DNA from: a virus
IMG/VR virus record: IMGVR_UViG_3300034012_003042
Span: 1-34,959 of that record
Direction: 5' to 3' (one strand)
Length of the DNA: 34,959 nucleotides
Shown here: positions 8,394 to 15,436 of the stretch, piece after piece
Numbering within the stretch: position 1 is the stretch's first letter
Layout of the letters: the number at the start of each line of letters is the position of its first letter
The notes under the pieces: generated by a model
Told to the model about the DNA's origin: nothing
Databases searched by the model: none
What the model saw: the letters and a program-made list of their open reading frames with translations, nothing else
Position numbers and translations under genes: made by a program

Positions 8394-9700
8394 GCGCGGC
8401 CCTGCGACCGTACCAGCATTGGCCGCGCTTGCAAAGGAGCGATCGGCCTGTCCACCACGAGATCGGTGAGCGCCCACACCAGCGCATCGAGGCGGTCGGG
8501 GCTCGAGGTGTCCGTTGCCGGATCCCACCCGGCGCACTGGTCCTCGAGGCGCGCGAGCAGCCCGACGTGGGAGACGCGCCCCTGCTCGTAGAGCGCGGCG
8601 ACGGGCTCGGCCCGCAACGCCTTGCCGCGGCTCGCACGCACGGCCACGACGTGGCACGCGGGGTCGACGGTGCGCAGGACCGACGCCACAAGGTCGCCGC
8701 CGTTGTTGACCTCGGCCACGATGCGGTCGGCGCGATGGCGGCGGTACGCCTCGACCGCGCGCCGCGCCCACTGCTCCGCGGGGTAGGTGCCAGAGAGATC
8801 CTCGAGGACGTAGGCGCGCCCGTCGAGGCCGACCCCGGCCACGATGATGCCCGTCTCATCGCTGCCCTCATGCGCGGTCACCGCCGGGTCGATCGCCACG
8901 ACCACGCGCCTCATGGCGGGCGCGGAGTCCACGCGGGAGGCGTCGAACATCGCCAGCCGCCAGAGCGCGCCGGGGGCATCGTCGAGGATCTCACCGTCAA
9001 GCTCTTGGCGCCCCAGGCGGGTCGACCCATAGCGGGCTGTGAGCGCCGCCACGACGCCGGGCGCGAGGTTGCTGGCGTTGTCGGCGGTGCGCCCGCGGGT
9101 GATGGCCGTGGTCGCCGATGCGGCCAGGGCGCGGACCAGCGGCGTCGGGCGCGGCGTGGTCGTGACGCAGACCCTCGGGTCGGAGCCGAGTCGGAGGCCC
9201 ATCTGCAGCTGGTCCCACGCGTCGGGGTAGCGCCACGCCGCGAGCTCGTCGCACCACGCCGCGTCGTGCTGAGGGCCGCGGAGCTGGTCGGGCTCCTCGG
9301 CGCTGTAGGTCGTCGCGATCGCCCCGTTGGGCCAGGTCAGCCGGCGCTTGGATGGCTCCCACACCGGGCGCTCCGAGTCGGGGCAGCACGCGAGGATCCC
9401 GCTCTCGCCCTCGATCAGCACGTCCCTCACGTCGGCGGCGGTGCGCGCCACCAGGGCCACGCGGCGAGCCTTGCCCGATGCGACGATGGCGCGCACCCAC
9501 TCGGCGCCCGTGCGGCTCTTCCCCCACCCGCGCCCGGCGAGGATGAGCCAGGTCCTCCACTCACCGACGGGCGGGAGTTGATCCGGGCGCGCCCAGTAGC
9601 GCCACAGGTGGAAGGCGCGCGCCCGCTCGGCCGGGGAGAGCTCCCGGCGCAGGTCAGCGGCCCGTAAGGCGGTTGAGCTTGGCGAGCAGGGCGTCATCAT
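8387..9700 (-). CDS. Terminase large subunit
   Basis: A 437-residue packaging ATPase/nuclease. Residues 55-62 are the Walker A variant AGRGWGKS. The Walker B acidic pair is D151-E152 (AAWCDELAAW), followed by a TTTPRP coupling segment. The RNase H-like nuclease domain begins around residue 267 with AIDPAV (D271) and continues with EVNNGGD and SSPDRLDALVWAL near the end. The AAWxDExxxW motif points to the COG5323 type found in gene-transfer agents and many siphoviruses rather than to Mu gp28. The ATG at 9698-9700 lies 47 nt inside the small terminase gene and has AGAGGT just upstream. Confidence 0.9.
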   Translation of the reverse strand: MMTPCSPSSTALRAADLRRELSPAERARAFHLWRYWARPDQLPPVGEWRTWLILAGRGWGKSRTGAEWVRAIVASGKARRVALVARTAADVRDVLIEGESGILACCPDSERPVWEPSKRRLTWPNGAIATTYSAEEPDQLRGPQHDAAWCDELAAWRYPDAWDQLQMGLRLGSDPRVCVTTTPRPTPLVRALAASATTAITRGRTADNASNLAPGVVAALTARYGSTRLGRQELDGEILDDAPGALWRLAMFDASRVDSAPAMRRVVVAIDPAVTAHEGSDETGIIVAGVGLDGRAYVLEDLSGTYPAEQWARRAVEAYRRHRADRIVAEVNNGGDLVASVLRTVDPACHVVAVRASRGKALRAEPVAALYEQGRVSHVGLLARLEDQCAGWDPATDTSSPDRLDALVWALTDLVVDRPIAPLQARPMLVRSQGRAW

Positions 9701-10079
9701 CGACCTCTACCGCGACCTTCTCCGCAGCGTGCTCGCCCGTGAGCTTCGCCAGCGCCGTGCGAGCCGTGCCCGCCGCCCGGCTGGTGTCGTTGACCTGCGC
9801 CACGGCGCCCTGCGCCACCTTGGCGTCGGCGTCCGACAGCATCGGGCGCAGGCGGGCGAGGGCCACGCGTTGGAGACGGGCGGCTTCGCTCATGACGGCG
9901 TCCAGCTCACGCGCGTAGACCGTGGAACGATCTGCCTTCGACGGATGCCGCCGCAGCGCCCTCGCGACGCCCCCTGTCGTGCGCCCGATGGCCTCTGCCG
10001 CCCGCGTGAACGACCCGGTGCGTAGGTAGACGTCCAGCGCCACGGCGAGATCGGCGGGGGTGATCGGCGGTCCAGGCAT
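9654..10079 (-). CDS. Terminase small subunit candidate
   Basis: A 141-residue protein with an N-terminal helix-turn-helix (residues about 8-45: DLAVALDVYLRTGSFTRAAE then IGRTTGGVARALRRHP), a central helical oligomerisation region (ARLQRVALARLRPMLSDADA) and a charged C-terminus. This matches small terminases, which recognise the pac/cos site and stimulate the large subunit. It is the first gene of the late block and overlaps the large terminase. The gene is named from its domain layout and position. Confidence 0.7.
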   Translation of the reverse strand: MPGPPITPADLAVALDVYLRTGSFTRAAEAIGRTTGGVARALRRHPSKADRSTVYARELDAVMSEAARLQRVALARLRPMLSDADAKVAQGAVAQVNDTSRAAGTARTALAKLTGEHAAEKVAVEVDDDALLAKLNRLTGR

Positions 10080-10343
10080 CGTCCAGCCATCATGCGCCCT
10101 CCACCTCGAGGCGTCCAGCCGCTACACCCTGCTACACCGCTACGCCCGCTACGGCTGTTTTCCGTGGAGGGGGGGCACATTCTCAGAGCGCCCGCCTACA
10201 GCCCACCAGTACACTGCCCTTACATATACGCGGGAGGGTGTAGCGGTGTAGCAGTAGTGATGGAACGCTTGCGGCGTAGCCGTTTGGGCTGCTACACCCT
10301 CCCTCCGACGAGGGTGTAGCAGGGTGTAGCGGGTGTAGCGGCG
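10080..10343. promoter_or_regulatory. Non-coding region with GGTGTAGC repeats; candidate origin, operator or late promoter
   Basis: These 264 bp lie between the primase gene and the small terminase gene, both on the minus strand. Eight exact copies of GGTGTAGC are present: five in plus orientation (starting 10237, 10245, 10313, 10323, 10332) and three inverted (GCTACACC at 10121, 10131, 10291). Near copies GCTACGCC (10139) and GCTACGGC (10148) extend the left cluster. A lower-GC stretch at about 10215-10230 (TTACATATACG) lies in between. Iterons beside a primase gene suggest a replication origin. The late operon also needs a promoter here. I could not name a convincing -35/-10 pair. Confidence 0.6.
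10291..10320 (-). terminator. Perfect 11-bp hairpin after the primase gene
   Basis: GCTACACCCTC (10291-10301) pairs perfectly with GAGGGTGTAGC (10310-10320) across an 8-nt loop. The hairpin begins 24 nt beyond the primase stop codon. It lacks a U-tract on the minus strand, so it is a weak candidate for intrinsic termination. It also consists of two facing GGTGTAGC words and may equally be part of the repeat array as a protein-binding palindrome. Confidence 0.4.
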
Positions 10344-12395
10344 TCACGGATCGCGTTGCCAGATGCGCGCGTTGCGCCCGTCGACCCGCAGCACGTGGCA
10401 GCGGTATCCGAGGCGCCGCATGATGCCGCCGAGGCGGTTGCTCTCCCGCTGGCCGGCGTGCGCCAGCTCCATCGCCAGTGCTGCCGTGAGGATGCGGATG
10501 GACGTCAGCGCCTTGGCGCCGTCTCCCGCCCGCTCGGGGGCGTCTAGCCACTCGGAGACCCGTGCCTCCCATGGGTCGACCGTGCGAAACTCCTCGGCGG
10601 CTTCTCGCTGCGCGGCGTCGGCCTCGGGGGTGAGCCACCACGTTTCGCTCGCGCGGGATGCCGCCACGGCCTCCGCCCAGAGCTGGTCGCGGTCGCGCGC
10701 CAGGGCGTCCTGGTCGATGGCGCCGGGCACCCGCACGCACCAGAAGCGCCGGTCGCCGGTCGGGTCGGCCAGGAAGGCGTCTTCGTTGGTCGACCCGACG
10801 ATGACGTTGCAGCGCGGGTGGCTGCTGACCGCCCGTGCGTAGGCCGCGCGGTACTTGTCCACCTGGGAGCTGACGAACGCTTTGATGCGCCCTGCGTGGG
10901 CGCGGCCGGTCACGTGGTCGAGTTCGCCGAGCTCATAGATCCACGCATGGTTGATCTGCATCATGGCGTCCTTCGATTCGAGGTCGACGGCGGTGTCGGC
11001 GAACCACTCGCCCCCGAGGATGCGGAAGAAGCTCGACTTGCCGACGCCCTGCGGGCCGACGAGGACCAGGCACGTGTCGACCTTGCAGCCGGGCGTGAGG
11101 GTGCGCGCCACGGCGCTGACGAACCACGCCCGGATGCACGTGACATTGATCGGCGTGGCTTCGGCGCGGAGGTAGACCTGCGCCACGGTGTCCAGCCGTT
11201 GGACGCCGTCCCAGACCAGCCCCTCGAGGTACTGACGCACCGGGTGATAACTGCGCTCGCTGGCAACGGTGACGATCGCCTGGCACAGCGCGTCGTTAGC
11301 GGGCGAGAAGCCGTAGCGGTTCTCCATGTCCTCGCGGATGGCGCCCAGGCGAGCGTCGGAGAGCATCGCGCCCTCGATCTCAGGCGCGACGGTCATCGCG
11401 TTGAATCGGAGCGTCGCGTACTCGGGAGCGTGTCGCAGGAGGCAGCACACGTTGGCGAAGGTGTTCTTGATCGCGCCCTTGGCGGTGCGGTGCAGCTTGT
11501 CCATCCAGTCCGCTTCGTCGGTCGTGGTCTGCAGGACGTCGATCATCGCCGCTACCGCCGGGGGTTCGAGCTGTCGTCGGACCTTCGCGGCGTACTCCGG
11601 CGACAGGCCCGGCGCGACGGAGCAGGCGCTCCTGGCGATGGTCTCGACCTCGGCATCGTCCAGCGGGGGTACGCAGGCGACGGCGTTGTGCGCGGTGAGC
11701 GTGGCGAGGATCACGCCGGCGTCGAGTCCCTTCGCCCGGAGCGACCGTCCGAGGGAGAAGAGCGCGTTGTTGCGCCCACCCTCGCCCACGACAGCGGCAA
11801 CGGCTTCGACCGGCGCGGCGGAACGCTTCGGCGTGGCAATCCGCGCGAGCCAGGCGGGGGGCATCTCGCCCAGCGCCACGCCGTCGGTGGGGTCGCTGGA
11901 TGCCTCCCAGGAGTACACCCCGCCGGAGACGTGGTTGGACGGCGGGGCCACGACGTAGCCGCCCTCGCCGCGGATGTCGACGCCGGGGGCAAGCGTCGAA
12001 GCGGAGTTGCGAACGGTCGTCCCCTCGGGCTCTTTGAGATAAACGTGTCGGCCGCTGCCGCCGGTCTGGGCCTCGACGGTATCGGGCAACGGCCCGAGCT
12101 CTTCGACCAGGGCATCCCAGCTCTCGTCGCCACCGTGCCGCGGGTCGATGTCCGCCACAACCAGCCCCTTGCCCGTGGCGATGCCGATGTTGGCGCTGGG
12201 CCACTGCCGCCACCAAGCACGGATCTGCGTGGCGTCGAGGGTAGCTTCCTTAAGGCCGGTCTTCGTGCGCGGATGCTTCCCGGGGGAGCTGCACTTCCGG
12301 TTGCCACACGAGCACTGGGTGCCCGTGGCGCGGCACTCGTAGATGGGGAACACCCGCCAGCCGCGCGCCGCGTAGGCGAGAGCGTGTTCGATCAC
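10344..12395 (-). CDS. Bifunctional primase-polymerase / VirE-type helicase
   Basis: A 683-residue replication protein. Residues 1-190 form a prim-pol domain: ARGWRVFPIYE, a Cys cluster (C21, C28, C30, C35), KHPRTKTG, the catalytic VVADIDP (D82/D84) and GGSGRHVYL. Residues about 195-265 look like a primase C-terminal linker helix domain. Residues about 385-600 form a virulence-associated E / D5-like SF3-type helicase with Walker A GPQGVGKS (447-454), acidic Walker B WIYELGEL, then VGSTNEDAFLADPTGDRRFW. It would prime and unwind phage DNA at the fork. The ATG overlaps the PC4-like gene stop by 4 nt. Confidence 0.85.
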   Translation of the reverse strand: MIEHALAYAARGWRVFPIYECRATGTQCSCGNRKCSSPGKHPRTKTGLKEATLDATQIRAWWRQWPSANIGIATGKGLVVADIDPRHGGDESWDALVEELGPLPDTVEAQTGGSGRHVYLKEPEGTTVRNSASTLAPGVDIRGEGGYVVAPPSNHVSGGVYSWEASSDPTDGVALGEMPPAWLARIATPKRSAAPVEAVAAVVGEGGRNNALFSLGRSLRAKGLDAGVILATLTAHNAVACVPPLDDAEVETIARSACSVAPGLSPEYAAKVRRQLEPPAVAAMIDVLQTTTDEADWMDKLHRTAKGAIKNTFANVCCLLRHAPEYATLRFNAMTVAPEIEGAMLSDARLGAIREDMENRYGFSPANDALCQAIVTVASERSYHPVRQYLEGLVWDGVQRLDTVAQVYLRAEATPINVTCIRAWFVSAVARTLTPGCKVDTCLVLVGPQGVGKSSFFRILGGEWFADTAVDLESKDAMMQINHAWIYELGELDHVTGRAHAGRIKAFVSSQVDKYRAAYARAVSSHPRCNVIVGSTNEDAFLADPTGDRRFWCVRVPGAIDQDALARDRDQLWAEAVAASRASETWWLTPEADAAQREAAEEFRTVDPWEARVSEWLDAPERAGDGAKALTSIRILTAALAMELAHAGQRESNRLGGIMRRLGYRCHVLRVDGRNARIWQRDP

Positions 12396-12667
12396 TTCGC
12401 ACTCTCCATCGCGTCACACAGCCACGCCACGATTTCGGCCAGCTCGGACTCGCGGATGGAGACCTGCTTGCCCTTCTCCGGCCACAAGCCATCCCAGATC
12501 GCGAGGCGGTAGTACGGTCGGCCGTTGTACTCGTGCTTCGACAGGCGCAGCTCGCCCTTGTCGGGGCGCTTGCGACGGCCGATGATGACGCCCTGCTCGG
12601 GCTCTTGGCGCGGTGCGGCCGCGGGGTGTGCGGCCGCGAACTTCGCGGCGATCTCGCGGGGGGTCAC
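12392..12667 (-). CDS. PC4/YdbC-like ssDNA-binding protein candidate
   Basis: A 91-residue protein. After a Pro/Ala-rich N-terminus and a basic patch (GRRKRPDKGELRLSKHEYNG), residues about 45-85 read RPYYRLAIWDGLWPEKGKQV then SIRESELAEIVAWL. This resembles the PC4/Sub1/YdbC fold: a basic beta sheet with a (D/E)-R-x-W-pattern strand followed by G-K-x-(I/V)-S-L and a C-terminal helix. Such proteins bind single-stranded DNA as dimers. It lies between the RHH gene and the primase, fitting a replication accessory role. Its GTG start overlaps the RHH stop (GTGA). The homology is a motif-level guess. Confidence 0.45.
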   Translation of the reverse strand: MTPREIAAKFAAAHPAAAPRQEPEQGVIIGRRKRPDKGELRLSKHEYNGRPYYRLAIWDGLWPEKGKQVSIRESELAEIVAWLCDAMESAK

Positions 12668-12810
12668 TGCGCGGACCCCTTCGTCGGGGCCGATAGGTGC
12701 TCTCGGATCAACCGTCGGATGATGGCGGCTCGAGACGTCCCCAGCCGCTCGGCTTCGGCACTGAGGCGGTCACGGTCAATCTGGTCGAGGAGAACGGGGG
12801 TAGGCTTCAT
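12664..12810 (-). CDS. Ribbon-helix-helix (CopG/Arc-type) regulator, 48 aa
   Basis: A 48-residue protein (MKPTPVLLDQIDRDRLSAEA, then ERLGTSRAAIIRRLIREHLS). It has the RHH pattern: a short beta strand with alternating residues (PVLLDQ), helix A (DRDRLSAEAERLG), then TSRAAIIRRLIREHL as helix B. RHH proteins dimerise and insert the paired strands into the major groove of operator DNA, usually at tandem sites. It heads the three-gene operon RHH, PC4-like, primase and probably autoregulates it. Stop and next start overlap (GTGA at 12664-12667). Confidence 0.75.
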   Translation of the reverse strand: MKPTPVLLDQIDRDRLSAEAERLGTSRAAIIRRLIREHLSAPTKGSAQ

Positions 12811-12850
12811 GCGCTAGACCTACGCCGGACCTATGCAGGTTGTCAACAGG
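12811..12850 (-). promoter_or_regulatory. Predicted promoter of the RHH-primase operon with tandem TAGGTC sites
   Basis: On the minus strand a consensus -35 TTGACA (12841-12846) is followed after 18 nt by TAGGTC (12817-12822) as a -10 candidate. This would place the start point at or next to the A of the RHH ATG, giving a leaderless mRNA. TAGGTC occurs twice, 11 bp apart (12817-12822 and 12828-12833), overlapping the promoter. This is the spacing expected for two RHH dimers on one DNA face, so autorepression is plausible. The -10 match is weak. Confidence 0.4.
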
Positions 12851-13051
12851 TCAGCGTAGCCACGCCCTGATGGCTTCGACCGTCTCGGGGCGCGCGATGC
12901 CTGCGTAGGCGGCGGTTTCCAGCGCGATCTCGTCCACGCCGATGCGGCTGCACATCGTCGCGAGGCCGTGGTCACGGATGGCCCTGGCGATCGTGTCCGA
13001 CACGCCCGGGTGCAGCCGCCAGCGGTTGCCGTAGGACTCCCACGCGATCAT
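12851..13051 (-). CDS. Small hypothetical protein (66 aa)
   Basis: The 66-residue product begins MIAWESYGNRWRLHPGVSDT and continues as helices (IARAIRDHGLATMCSRIGVD, ETVEAIRAWLR). Its ATG overlaps the VRR-NUC stop codon (ATGA at 13048-13051), so it is translationally coupled and the last gene of the helicase operon. The segment HPGVSDTIARAIRDHG has a helical, possibly DNA-binding look, but I recognise no family. Confidence 0.6.
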   Translation of the reverse strand: MIAWESYGNRWRLHPGVSDTIARAIRDHGLATMCSRIGVDEIALETAAYAGIARPETVEAIRAWLR

Positions 13052-13362
13052 CGGCGCGCCTCTGCGATGGCGGCGCGCGCTTCGGCGACCGACCGCACCG
13101 TCGCGACGAAGCCGCCGCGTGCGCGCACCAGGTCGGCCCAGCGCCGCTGGTCGGGCGCGAGCCTCCCCGTGGGCGTCTTGACCTCGAGGGCGACAAAGCG
13201 CCCGTCGAGGCACCCGATGAGGTCGGCGCTACCGACCGCCAGGCCGTACACCACGCGCGCGCCGCGATGCATGGCGACCCCGACGTTGTTGCGCCACAGC
13301 ACCAGCCCCGGCTCCTCCGACAGTGCCAGCCGGATCTCGTCCTGAATCGCGCCTTCGCTCAT
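13048..13362 (-). CDS. VRR-NUC domain nuclease
   Basis: A 104-residue protein consisting of a single PD-(D/E)xK VRR-NUC domain. Motifs in order are EGAIQDEIRLALS (helix with E10), LWRNNVGVA, GSADLIG (D47), FVALEVKTPTGRLAPDQRRW (E60, K62, Q72) and a closing GGFVATVRSVAEA. The family cleaves branched or structured DNA; phage members often sit beside an SF2 helicase, as here. Starts at the ATG at 13360-13362, overlapping the helicase stop by 4 nt. Could process recombination or replication intermediates together with the helicase and RecT. Confidence 0.85.
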   Translation of the reverse strand: MSEGAIQDEIRLALSEEPGLVLWRNNVGVAMHRGARVVYGLAVGSADLIGCLDGRFVALEVKTPTGRLAPDQRRWADLVRARGGFVATVRSVAEARAAIAEARR

Positions 13363-14627
13363 TGTCCTACTCCCTTCGGCCAGAAGCCAAACTGCTCTTT
13401 GAACCTGACGCCCACCCACCCGGGCTTATACCCTCTGGCCCGTGCCGTGGCGGTCAGCGCGTCCAGCACCGTCGCCCGCTCGCGCCGGGTCGCGACCGCG
13501 GCGACCGCTACCACGGGGCGCTCCTCGATGGCCGTCGCCGGGGGCGGGGGCCACGGCGCGCCGCAGCGGCACGCAGGGCCTCGCGCGACGCCACGCACGA
13601 CCGCGCCACAGGTGCGGCACTGGCAGAGCCACTCCCGGTCGTCCGCGGCCCGGCGGTGGATGCCGTCCAACGTGAATTCGCGGTCCTCATCCGGCATCCC
13701 ATGCTCCCTGACCACGCCCGCGAGGTCGACCACCAGGGCGCGCTCATCGCCGTGGCGTCGCAGCACACGCCCGACCATTTGCAGGTAGGTGCCCTCCGCG
13801 CCGCAGCCGCGGGCGAGCAAGCACACCTTTGCTCGAGGTGCGTCCCATCCCTCAGTCAGCACGTAGACGTTCGAGAGCACGACGAGCTCGCCCGCCGCGA
13901 ACGCGGCCAGCGCGGAGTCGCGCTCGCGGGAGTGCGTCTCGCCGTCGATGTGCGCGGCCATCGGCCCGAGGCGCGAGGCGAACTCTTTGCTCTCGGCCAC
14001 CAGCCTGTGGAACGCCACGGTCGGCCGGCCGCCCGCGTACTCGCGCCACGCGTCGACCGGGTCCATGGCGAGCGCGGACTCTCGCGTGGTCGCGGCGATG
14101 ACGTCGCACTCGGCCAGGTAGCCACCCGCCTGCAGCTCCTTGACGGTCGCCCCGACGATGATCTCGTCGAACGCATCCCGCAGCCCGACGCCGTCGGCGC
14201 GCTCTGGGGTTGCGGTCAGGCCGAGGTGCCATGCGCCGGGGTACTGCGCGGCGATCTCGCGGTAGGTGTCGGCGGCGCAATGGTGGGCCTCGTCCCAGAT
14301 GAGCAGGTCGGCCGGCGGGCTTGCCTCGCGTGCGACCAGCGTCTGAATGCTGCAGACCTGCACCGGGGCGTCGGTGCGCGGATGGCCCGCCATCACGACG
14401 CCCGCGCCGGGGATGCGCCGCGCGGTGTCCAACACGATCTCGCGACGGTGCACGACGAAGACCACGCGCCGCCCCTTCGCAACGGCCCAGCGGATGAGCG
14501 CGGCGGCGGTGGCCGTCTTGCCGAAGCCCGTGGGCGCGACCAGCAGCACGCGGCGGTGTTTGCGGTAGGCCGCTCGCACACTGGCGATGGCTTGCTCTTG
14601 GTACGGTCTGAGGGTAATGTCGGTCAT
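13359..14627 (-). CDS. SF2 DEAH-type helicase (RadD/UvsW-like) with C-terminal zinc ribbon
   Basis: A 422-residue helicase. Motifs: Q-like LRPYQEQA (6-13), motif I APTGFGKT (31-38), Ia VVHRRE, motif II WDEAHH (DEAH 112-115), motif III LTATPER (137-143), motif V TEGWDAPRA and motif VI QMVGRVLRR. After the two RecA-like domains comes a Cys cluster (CQCRTCG...CRCG), a small zinc ribbon, then a basic tail ending FKEQFGFWPKGVGQ. Phage relatives are annotated as DEAD/DEAH or RadD-like helicases acting on branched DNA. A 14-codon reading frame at 14624-14665 ends on its ATG (TGA/ATG overlap) and could couple its translation. Confidence 0.88.
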   Translation of the reverse strand: MTDITLRPYQEQAIASVRAAYRKHRRVLLVAPTGFGKTATAAALIRWAVAKGRRVVFVVHRREIVLDTARRIPGAGVVMAGHPRTDAPVQVCSIQTLVAREASPPADLLIWDEAHHCAADTYREIAAQYPGAWHLGLTATPERADGVGLRDAFDEIIVGATVKELQAGGYLAECDVIAATTRESALAMDPVDAWREYAGGRPTVAFHRLVAESKEFASRLGPMAAHIDGETHSRERDSALAAFAAGELVVLSNVYVLTEGWDAPRAKVCLLARGCGAEGTYLQMVGRVLRRHGDERALVVDLAGVVREHGMPDEDREFTLDGIHRRAADDREWLCQCRTCGAVVRGVARGPACRCGAPWPPPPATAIEERPVVAVAAVATRRERATVLDALTATARARGYKPGWVGVRFKEQFGFWPKGVGQ

Positions 14628-14665
14628 CGGCTGCGCTCTCCCCGGCGCAATAGTCGGTCACTCAT
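14624..14665 (-). other. Possible 13-codon leader ORF of the helicase gene
   Basis: ATG at 14663-14665 opens a frame MSDRLLRRGERSR whose TGA (14624-14626) overlaps the helicase ATG (14625-14627). It has no evident function as a peptide. It may simply couple translation into the helicase gene, or may be chance. The rest of the 82-nt gap to the upstream gene (14628-14709) holds nothing else I can name. Confidence 0.25.
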
Positions 14666-14709
14666 CCGAGCGGTTGCACCCGCTGCGGATGGCTATGGTA
14701 CCGCGGCCG

Positions 14710-14907
14710 CTAGCGCGCTGCAAGGGGCGCCGACACAGCGACCACGGCCCACCCACGCGAGCGGCCATGCGCGGCGACGGCTTCGGCGACGGGGACGTCC
14801 AGCGGGTAGCGGTCGCCCTCGACGTAGCGCGCCCCGCCCTCGACGCGCACCCGCACGCGCCGCACGCCACCGTCAGCGAGGTGCACGCGGTAGAGGTGCA
14901 CGCTCAC
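14710..14907 (-). CDS. Small hypothetical protein (65 aa)
   Basis: GTG start at 14905-14907 overlapping the upstream stop (GTGA). The product starts VSVHLYRVHLADGGVRRVRV and is a short basic beta-type protein with a following helix (PVAEAVAAHGRSRGWAVVAV). Small proteins of this sort are common in phage early regions; I recognise no family. It is followed by the 82-nt gap before the helicase. Confidence 0.5.
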   Translation of the reverse strand: MSVHLYRVHLADGGVRRVRVRVEGGARYVEGDRYPLDVPVAEAVAAHGRSRGWAVVAVSAPLAAR

Positions 14908-15086
14908 GGCGCACCGTCCCGCGCGATCAGATCCAGCGCCCTCGTCCACCAGCGCGGCTCGCCGTCGCCGGTCGCGTCGAGGTACTCCCCGACGCGGCGC
15001 GACGAGGGCGTCCAGCCGGCGGCGAGGAGACAGGCGCACTGGTCGTCGTCGGGGAGGCGCATCGGGCACCGCACCCGACGCGTCAC
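14904..15086 (-). CDS. Small hypothetical protein (60 aa)
   Basis: A GTG at 15084-15086 preceded by GGAGG (7 nt upstream) overlaps the stop of the zinc-ribbon gene (GTGA). An alternative ATG lies at residue 9 (MRLPDDDQCACLLAAGWTPS). The protein has a short helix-rich body with a WTPSSRRVGEYLDATGDGEP segment and one CxC motif. The coupled start with a good ribosome binding site favours the longer form. Function unknown. Confidence 0.5.
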   Translation of the reverse strand: MTRRVRCPMRLPDDDQCACLLAAGWTPSSRRVGEYLDATGDGEPRWWTRALDLIARDGAP

Positions 15087-15436
15087 CGCACACCTCCGCC
15101 CAGGTACGCGGCGACCGTCTCGCGTGTGGCGCGGCGGCGGATCATTGCGACGTGCCCGCGGTGACGGCACTGCGGGCAGTAGGGCTCCAGCTCCCGATAG
15201 CGGCTCGCGCGCATGGGCCTCGCGACGCCCGCGCACCCGGCCGCGGCGCATGGCTGCGGGCCAGCGGGCACGCGACACGCCATGCACAGGGCGAGGGCCG
15301 CGGGGGGGTCGCCGGGGCGGGGCTTGGGCGGGCGCCCGGCGCACCCGCGAGTAGCGCAGTGATCGCGCGGCGGGAGCGACAGCACCCACGGCCAGAGCGC
15401 GGGGACGCCGGTCGCGTCGGGGACGTAGGCGCTCAC
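15083..15436 (-). CDS. Cysteine-rich, probably zinc-binding protein (117 aa)
   Basis: The protein contains eight Cys in paired positions: CATRGC (27/32), CMAC (51/54), CAAAGC (63/68) and CPQC (87/90). The linkers are Pro- and Arg-rich and the tail is basic and helical (RRRATRETVAAYLGGG). The arrangement suggests two zinc ribbons or knuckles. The GTG start overlaps the stop of the D12 methylase gene (GTGA). It might bind nucleic acid or partner with the methylase, but no family was recognised. Confidence 0.55.
   Translation of the reverse strand: MSAYVPDATGVPALWPWVLSLPPRDHCATRGCAGRPPKPRPGDPPAALALCMACRVPAGPQPCAAAGCAGVARPMRASRYRELEPYCPQCRHRGHVAMIRRRATRETVAAYLGGGVR

Noticed and set aside
9570-9700. 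Frameshift between small and large terminase because of the 47-nt overlap
   Set aside because: Both frames are intact, and the large subunit has its own ATG with a Shine-Dalgarno sequence inside the small subunit gene.
10818-12512. 564-codon plus-strand frame opposite the primase
   Set aside because: Shadow of the prim-pol/helicase gene, whose motifs are unambiguous on the minus strand.
12664-12667. RHH plus PC4-like pair as a toxin-antitoxin system
   Set aside because: The second protein has no toxin fold (RelE, PIN, MazF) and resembles an ssDNA-binding module; the pair leads directly into the primase.
13323-15164. 613-codon plus-strand frame opposite the SF2 helicase
   Set aside because: Antisense shadow; helicase motifs I-VI are all on the minus strand.
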